The translations under genes and the position numbers were made by a program. Of a DNA stretch of 64,000 nt, positions 59,257 to 64,000 are shown piece by piece; the first letter of the stretch is position 1, and each line of letters starts with the position of its first letter. Under the pieces are notes generated by a model, which had not been told where the DNA came from, made no database searches, and saw only the letters and a program-made list of their open reading frames with translations. The stretch is taken from NCBI RefSeq assembly GCF_004362015.1, contig NZ_SNWW01000002.1:434001-498000 (forward strand). The letters are read 5' to 3'. Source of the stretch: Flavobacterium chryseum. Its GTDB lineage: Bacteria; Bacteroidota; Bacteroidia; Flavobacteriales; Flavobacteriaceae.

Positions 59257-60450
59257 TTATCTAATCTGCCCTTCTCCGTAAACGTACCATTTATTGGTAA
59301 CCAAATGTTGCAAACCAATTGGACCTCTTTGATGCAATTTATCTGTGCTTATCGCTAATTCTCCGCCTAGACCAAATTGTCCTCCGTCTGTAAAACGTGT
59401 TGAAGCGTTTTGGTAAACGGCTGCGGTATCAACGGCATCCATAAATTCTTGTGCGGCTTTGTCGTCTTTTGTAATAATTACTGCAGAATGTCCTCCACAA
59501 TATTTATTGATTTTTTTGATCGCATTTTCCTCAGAATCAATTGTTCCGATAACAATTTTATAATCTAAAAATTCTTCATACCAAATATCTTCGTTTTGAA
59601 GTGTTTCTGTATTTTCGAAATTTTCTAAAGATTTGTCGCCTATGACTTCCACTTTTGATTCAATTAAGGCTTCGATTAACAATGCTGTAAAAGCTTCAAA
59701 ATTGGGCAATTTGGAATCAATTAAAACTTTATCAACAGCATTGCAAGCTGAAATTTTAGAGGTTTTAGCGTTTAAAATTATTTTCAAGGCCAAATCTGTA
59801 TCTGCATTTTCGTGAACGTAAACAAAATTGTTTCCGCGCCCGCTCACAATTACCGGGCAAGTCGCATGCGATTTCACAAACTCAATTAATTTTTCTCCGC
59901 CTCTAGGAACAATTAAATCGACTTTTTGAGTTGGTTTTTCTAAAAAAGCCTGTGTTTCTGTTCGATTATAATTTAGATATTCAACCCAATCTTTTGAAAC
60001 TTCATTTTCTTCTAAAGCTTTATGCCACAAACTCACAATTTTCAAATTTGACTTTAAAGACTCTTTTCCTCCTTTTAATAAAATTTTATTTCCGGATTTA
60101 AAAGCAATTCCGCCGGCTTCGATTGTAACGTCGGGACGAGATTCGTAAATAATTAAAATCGTTCCGAAAGCTGCTGTTTTATTAATTACTTTGATTCCAT
60201 TATCATGAACAAAATGAAAACGCTCTACTCCAACCGGATCATCTTGAGAAGCCAACTGGTTTAGTGATAAAATCATTTCATCAACTTTTTTATCATCAAC
60301 TTTTAGTCGCTCTTCCATCGCTAAATCGGAACCGTCGTAAGCGTCAAGATCTTCTTTATTAGTTAAGATGATTTGACTCCGCTCCTGCTCGACCAGCTTT
60401 GCCATGGAGCGCAAAACCAGATTGCGTTTTTCAATTGATAATGGATTCAT
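59257..60450 (-). CDS. proA: Glutamate-5-semialdehyde dehydrogenase
   Basis: The 397-residue protein is an aldehyde-dehydrogenase-fold reductase. It has GTILIIYESRPDVTIEAGGIAFKSGNKILLKGGKE (nucleotide binding), LIVPRGGEKLIEFVK, the catalytic Cys in ISACNAVDKVLI, GGHSAVIITKDD, NASTRFTDGGQFGLGGELAISTDKLHQRGPIGL. It reduces glutamyl phosphate to glutamate semialdehyde with NADPH. Together with ProB it makes the proline precursor. Its presence next to argD in one operon links proline and arginine synthesis. Confidence 0.95.
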   Translation of the reverse strand: MNPLSIEKRNLVLRSMAKLVEQERSQIILTNKEDLDAYDGSDLAMEERLKVDDKKVDEMILSLNQLASQDDPVGVERFHFVHDNGIKVINKTAAFGTILIIYESRPDVTIEAGGIAFKSGNKILLKGGKESLKSNLKIVSLWHKALEENEVSKDWVEYLNYNRTETQAFLEKPTQKVDLIVPRGGEKLIEFVKSHATCPVIVSGRGNNFVYVHENADTDLALKIILNAKTSKISACNAVDKVLIDSKLPNFEAFTALLIEALIESKVEVIGDKSLENFENTETLQNEDIWYEEFLDYKIVIGTIDSEENAIKKINKYCGGHSAVIITKDDKAAQEFMDAVDTAAVYQNASTRFTDGGQFGLGGELAISTDKLHQRGPIGLQHLVTNKWYVYGEGQIR

Positions 60451-60475
60451 TTTTTTGGTTTAATTGGTTAATCGA

Positions 60476-60519
60476 TAATTCGTTTAATCGTTTAACTAGT
60501 TAATCGATTAAACGAATTA
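60476..60519. repeat. Inverted repeat with 15-bp arms between argD and proA
   Basis: TAATTCGTTTAATCG (60476-60490) is the exact complement of 60505-60519. Further TTAATCGAT words lie on both sides. It can form a hairpin in the 85-bp gap. Confidence 0.85.
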
Positions 60520-60535
60520 ACAATATATGGTAAAC

Positions 60536-61675
60536 TTAGTTTTTTAGTTCTTCCAAACTCTCTTTTAAAGCTACAATGAAAGTATCAATATCCCCTTTTT
60601 TCACAGTTAATGGTGGCAAAATTCTAAGCAGATTTTTGTTATTGGCACTTCCTGTAAAAATGTGTTTTTCGATAATTAGCTTTTTTCTTAAAGCTGCAAC
60701 ATCAAAATCGAATTCAACACCAAGCATTAAACCTTTTCCTTTTACTTGTTTGATACCTTCAACTTCTTTGATTTTTTCTAAGAAATAAGCGTAAACTTCG
60801 TTTACATTTTTCTGCAAATCAAGCTTTTCCATTACATCTAATACGGCAATTCCTGCTGCACAAGATAAATGGCTTCCGCCGAAAGTAGTTCCTAATAATC
60901 CGAAACTTGCTTCAAATTTTGGAGAGATTAAAATGGCTCCAACCGGAAATCCATTCCCCATTCCTTTCGCTACTGAAATAATATCAGGGTTGATTCCGTG
61001 ATGTTGGAATGCGAAAAATTTCCCGCTTCTTCCGTAACCCGATTGTACTTCATCTAAAATCAAAACAACATCGTGTTTTTTACATGCTTTTTCTAAAGCC
61101 TGAAAAAATTCTGTTGTTCCTTGGTCTAAACCTCCAACTCCTTGAATTCCTTCGATAATTACTGCTGTAACATCTCCTTTAGCCAATTCAGCTTCAACTA
61201 ATTCGATTTGGTTTAACGGTAAAAAAGTAACTTCTTGTTGTGCATTTATTGGCGCAACAATTTTTTTATTGTCTGTAACGGCAACGGCTGCAGAAGTTCT
61301 TCCGTGGAAAGAATTATCAAAAGCAACAACTCTTGATTTTCCGTTGTGGAAAGAGGCTAATTTCAAAGCATTTTCATTGGCTTCGGCACCAGAACTGCAT
61401 AAAAACAATTCGTAATCTTCTAAACCAGAAAGCTTTCCTAATTTTTGAGCCAATTCAACCTGCAAAGGATTCTGAATCGCATTCGAATAAAATCCTAAAT
61501 GGTCTAACTGATTTTTAAGCTTTGCTACGTAATCCGGTTGTGTGTGTCCAATCGAGATCACACCATGTCCGCTGTATAAATCTAAATATTCTACTCCTTT
61601 GTCGTCTGTAATGGTACAATCGACTGCTTTTACTGGAGTTATGTCATATAATGGGTAAACGTTGAATAAGTTCAT
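60536..61675 (-). CDS. argD: Acetylornithine (N-acylornithine) aminotransferase
   Basis: From the ATG at 61675 the protein has 379 residues, MNLFNVYPLYDITPVKAVDC. The frame goes 15 codons further, but those are repeat-derived. PLP-fold class III motifs are LDLYSGHGVISIGHTQPDYV, SSGAEANENALKLASFHNGKSRVVAFDNSFHGRTSAAVAVTDN, LDEVQSGYGRSGKFFAFQHHGINPDIISVAKGMGNGFPVGAIL (PLP lysine in AKGMG) and TTFGGSHLSCAAGIAVLDVM. It makes N-acylornithine from the acylglutamate semialdehyde. It lies between argC and proA in the operon. Confidence 0.93.
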   Translation of the reverse strand: MNLFNVYPLYDITPVKAVDCTITDDKGVEYLDLYSGHGVISIGHTQPDYVAKLKNQLDHLGFYSNAIQNPLQVELAQKLGKLSGLEDYELFLCSSGAEANENALKLASFHNGKSRVVAFDNSFHGRTSAAVAVTDNKKIVAPINAQQEVTFLPLNQIELVEAELAKGDVTAVIIEGIQGVGGLDQGTTEFFQALEKACKKHDVVLILDEVQSGYGRSGKFFAFQHHGINPDIISVAKGMGNGFPVGAILISPKFEASFGLLGTTFGGSHLSCAAGIAVLDVMEKLDLQKNVNEVYAYFLEKIKEVEGIKQVKGKGLMLGVEFDFDVAALRKKLIIEKHIFTGSANNKNLLRILPPLTVKKGDIDTFIVALKESLEELKN

Positions 61676-61697
61676 CTTTTTAGTTTTTGGTTGATTG

Positions 61698-61755
61698 TTG
61701 ATGGTTGTCGGTTTTATCATGATGTTCCCATCAACTATAAGCCAACAACTATCAA
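61698..61755. repeat. Imperfect inverted repeat between argC and argD
   Basis: TTGATGGTTGTCGG (61698-61711) and CCAACAACTATCAA (61742-61755) match except for two positions, both allowed as G-U pairs in RNA. It fills the gap. Confidence 0.7.
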
Positions 61756-61760
61756 ATAAA

Positions 61761-62738
61761 TTAAAATCCGCTTGGTTTCAAATGTAAACCGGTGGTTTCT
61801 TCTAATCCGAACATTAAATTCATGTTTTGAATCGCTTGTCCTGATGCACCTTTGGTTAAGTTGTCGATAATTGATGTTATTAAAACCCGGTTTCCTTTTT
61901 TCAATAAACTGATAATACATTTATTCGTTTGAACGACTTGTTTCATATTGATATTTGTAGTTGTGACCGTTACGAAAGGCTCATCTTTATAGAACTCTTC
62001 ATATTTTGCCACTAGTTGTTCTAAACTATCATCCGAAAGTGTGTATAAGGTTGCAAAAATTCCTCTTGGAAAATCTCCTCTGTTTGGAATAAAAAGCAAC
62101 TCACTTTCAAAATCATCCTGCAATTGAACCAAACTTTCTCCAATTTCTCCCAAATGCTGATGTTCAAAAGCTTTGTAATGCGACATATTGTTATTTCTCC
62201 AACTGAAATGTGAGGTTTCTGAAAGTCCTACTCCTGCGCCTGTACTTCCAGTTGTGGCATTAATATGAATGTCATTATTCAACAGATTATTTTTAGCTAA
62301 AGGCAACAAAGCCAATTGAATAGCCGTGGCAAAACAACCCGGATTTGCAATGTAATTTGCTTTTTTAATTTCCGTTTTGTTTAATTCCGGCAAGCCGTAT
62401 ATAAAGTCTTTTCCTTCGAAATGTGCAGCTGCATTCAATCTGAAATCATTTCCTAAATCAATAATTTTAGTGTGACTCGCAAATTGATTTTCCTGTAAAA
62501 ATGAAATTGATTTTCCATGACCCAAACACAAGAAAACAACATTTACATCAGGATTAATTACATCTGTGAAATTCATTTCAATATCTCCCATCAAATCATG
62601 GTGCGCCACAGAAAGTGGTTTTCCGGCATTTGTTGTACTGTAAACAAAATCAATGTTTACTTTTGGGTGATACATTAAAATTCTGATGAGTTCTCCAGCT
62701 GTATAACCTGAACCACCAATTATTCCGACATTAATCAT
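61761..62738 (-). CDS. argC: N-acyl-gamma-glutamyl-phosphate reductase
   Basis: The 325-residue protein has the Rossmann start IIGGSGYTAGELIRIL, the catalytic Cys135 in NPGCFATAIQLALLPL, GLPELNKTEIKKANYI, and STGAGVGLSETSHFSWRNNNMSHYKAFEHQHLGEI. It reduces the acylglutamyl phosphate to the semialdehyde with NADPH. Its start overlaps the end of argG by 8 bp, so the two are tightly coupled. Confidence 0.96.
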   Translation of the reverse strand: MINVGIIGGSGYTAGELIRILMYHPKVNIDFVYSTTNAGKPLSVAHHDLMGDIEMNFTDVINPDVNVVFLCLGHGKSISFLQENQFASHTKIIDLGNDFRLNAAAHFEGKDFIYGLPELNKTEIKKANYIANPGCFATAIQLALLPLAKNNLLNNDIHINATTGSTGAGVGLSETSHFSWRNNNMSHYKAFEHQHLGEIGESLVQLQDDFESELLFIPNRGDFPRGIFATLYTLSDDSLEQLVAKYEEFYKDEPFVTVTTTNINMKQVVQTNKCIISLLKKGNRVLITSIIDNLTKGASGQAIQNMNLMFGLEETTGLHLKPSGF

Positions 62739-63924
62739 GATCTAAATGATTTACAGATGAAAATATATTTTGGGCATTTCCTAAAATCTTAATAAATCCT
62801 TTTGCATCGTCAGATGTCCAGGCGTTGTTCATTTCTCCGTATTGACCGAAACCTGTGTTCATCAAATCGTTATCAGATTCAATTCCGTCAAGCGAAAAAT
62901 GATATGGTTTTAGCGAAACGGTAACAACACCATTTACTGTTTTTTGAGTGTCTTGCAAAAAGGTTTCTATGTTTCTCATAACCGGATCTAAAAACTGACC
63001 TTCGTGAAATAACATTCCGTACCAGTTTCCTAATTGTTCCTTCCAGTATTGCTGCCATTTTCCTAGGGTATGTTTCTCTAACAAATGATGTGCTTTGATA
63101 ATAATTAACGGTGCAGCAGCCTCAAAACCAACTCTTCCCTTAATTCCAATAATAGTATCACCTACGTGAATATCTCTACCAATTGCATAAGCATTTGCCA
63201 GTTTTTCCAGCGCGACAATATTATTTGATGGTTTATCTAATTGACCATTTATTCCAACTAATTCTCCTTGCTCAAAATGTAATCTTACTTTTTCTTCGCC
63301 TTCTTTTTGCAATTGCGAAGGATAAGCATCACTTGGCAAAGGCTGGCTTGAAGTTAAGGTTTCTTTTCCTCCAACGCTTGTTCCCCAAAGTCCTTTATTG
63401 ATCGAATATTGTGCTTTTTCCCAAGAATAATGAACGCCGTTTTGAGCCAAATAATCAACTTCTTCTTGTCTTGACAATTTTAAATCTCTAATTGGCGTAA
63501 TGATTTCGATTTCCGGAGCGATGGTTTGAAAAATCAAGTCAAAACGAATTTGATCATTTCCGGCACCTGTACTTCCGTGTGCGATGGCGCTTGCTCCTAC
63601 TTTTTTAGCATATTTTATGGCTTCAATTGCCTGAAAAACACGCTCTGCACTTACTGATAGCGGATATGTATTGTTTTTTAACACGTTTCCAAAAATCAAA
63701 TATTTTATTGCTTTATCGTAATATTTATCTACGATGGTTAGGTTCGCGTGTTGTGCGCTTCCTAATTCGTAAGCTCTTTTTTCTATAGCTGATAATTCTT
63801 CTGCATCAAATCCTCCTGTATCTACAAGTACGGTGTGAACTTCGTATCCTTTTTCATTTTTTAAATATTTCAAACAATACGAGGTATCTAATCCTCCACT
63901 ATAAGCTAATACAACTTTTTTCAT
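62731..63924 (-). CDS. argG: Argininosuccinate synthase
   Basis: The 397-residue protein has the ATP pyrophosphatase P-loop VLAYSGGLDTSYCLKYL (5-21), AIAHGSTGAGNDQIRFDL, and a Glu/Asp-rich IKGRVGFEAAAPLIIIKAHHLLEKHTL. It joins citrulline and aspartate into argininosuccinate. It is the first operon gene visible in the window. About 75 bp of upstream DNA remain, with no frame to report. In related genomes a GNAT (acylglutamate synthase) gene often precedes it, but that would be outside the window. Confidence 0.95.
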   Translation of the reverse strand: MKKVVLAYSGGLDTSYCLKYLKNEKGYEVHTVLVDTGGFDAEELSAIEKRAYELGSAQHANLTIVDKYYDKAIKYLIFGNVLKNNTYPLSVSAERVFQAIEAIKYAKKVGASAIAHGSTGAGNDQIRFDLIFQTIAPEIEIITPIRDLKLSRQEEVDYLAQNGVHYSWEKAQYSINKGLWGTSVGGKETLTSSQPLPSDAYPSQLQKEGEEKVRLHFEQGELVGINGQLDKPSNNIVALEKLANAYAIGRDIHVGDTIIGIKGRVGFEAAAPLIIIKAHHLLEKHTLGKWQQYWKEQLGNWYGMLFHEGQFLDPVMRNIETFLQDTQKTVNGVVTVSLKPYHFSLDGIESDNDLMNTGFGQYGEMNNAWTSDDAKGFIKILGNAQNIFSSVNHLDHD

Positions 63925-64000
63925 TTTTTATAATTTAGGCTAATACTTTCGTATTTAGCAAGTTTGAGATTTCTTTTTTAATTCAATTTTAGGTTAAAAA

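Overview
The window looks like chromosomal DNA from a Flavobacterium or a close relative (Bacteroidota, Flavobacteriia). The DNA is AT-rich. Starts lack Shine-Dalgarno sequences and sit behind A/T-rich leaders. Several promoters fit the Bacteroidota TTG-N19-TAnnTTTG pattern. The gene content also fits: DUF6377 and DUF1349 proteins, a YtxJ bacillithiol-system protein, a choice-of-anchor I lipoprotein, two GH3 glucosidases, and an arginine operon built on an N-acylornithine carbamoyltransferase. There are no tRNA or rRNA genes, no CRISPR arrays, no prophage and no recognisable insertion sequence.

Layout. 1-675 is the 5' part of a CPA1 Na+/H+ antiporter. 766-5654 holds a GH2 beta-galactosidase, then a plus-strand group with an unusual ChrB-domain/AraC fusion. 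5805-7983 has two unknown membrane proteins and a thioredoxin-like protein. 8126-9541 is an ArsR regulator with an Old Yellow Enzyme gene. 9769-20154 is a carbohydrate region: acyltransferase, DUF1349, two GH3 enzymes, a DUF6377 regulator, and a Nudix-type regulator with a degenerate Nudix box. 20539-26438 has a large acyl-CoA dehydrogenase, a lipoprotein and a divergent DMT transporter/MocR pair. 26675-31960 is a run of outer-membrane barrel, response regulator, histidine kinase, Usp-like protein and bestrophin. 32154-38885 has a pentapeptide-repeat protein, GNAT, GMP reductase, MiaE, GlyA and fumarylacetoacetase. 39084-45630 has agmatine deiminase and N-carbamoylputrescine amidase (the two putrescine genes, split by two plus-strand genes), an OmpA protein and DUF808. 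45804-51800 has ClpB, YtxJ, a MESH1-like hydrolase and two membrane proteins. 52018-53079 is a pectate lyase. 53157-63924 is a ten-gene minus-strand operon: argG-argC-argD-proA-proB-GxxExxY-argF'-argB-argE-argH.

How the genes work together. The arg/pro operon makes arginine through acylated ornithine and citrulline, and it also carries the two proline-specific steps from glutamate. The carbamoyltransferase has Ser where acetyl-specific enzymes have Glu, so succinylated intermediates are likely. A GxxExxY nuclease-like gene, flanked by inverted repeats, sits between proB and argF'.

The most unusual feature is non-coding. Nearly every gap holds a member of one of about ten short-word or hairpin repeat families. 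In the arginine operon the gaps between argD and argH hold largely different families. Two copies of a Flavo-1-like structured element, and a run of 12 perfect heptamers abutting an acyltransferase start codon, are also present. Several candidate operators are visible: an ArsR palindrome inside a promoter, a cre/LacI-like palindrome before the pectate lyase, a 21-bp palindrome before a GH3 gene, and ATACAG direct repeats before MocR.
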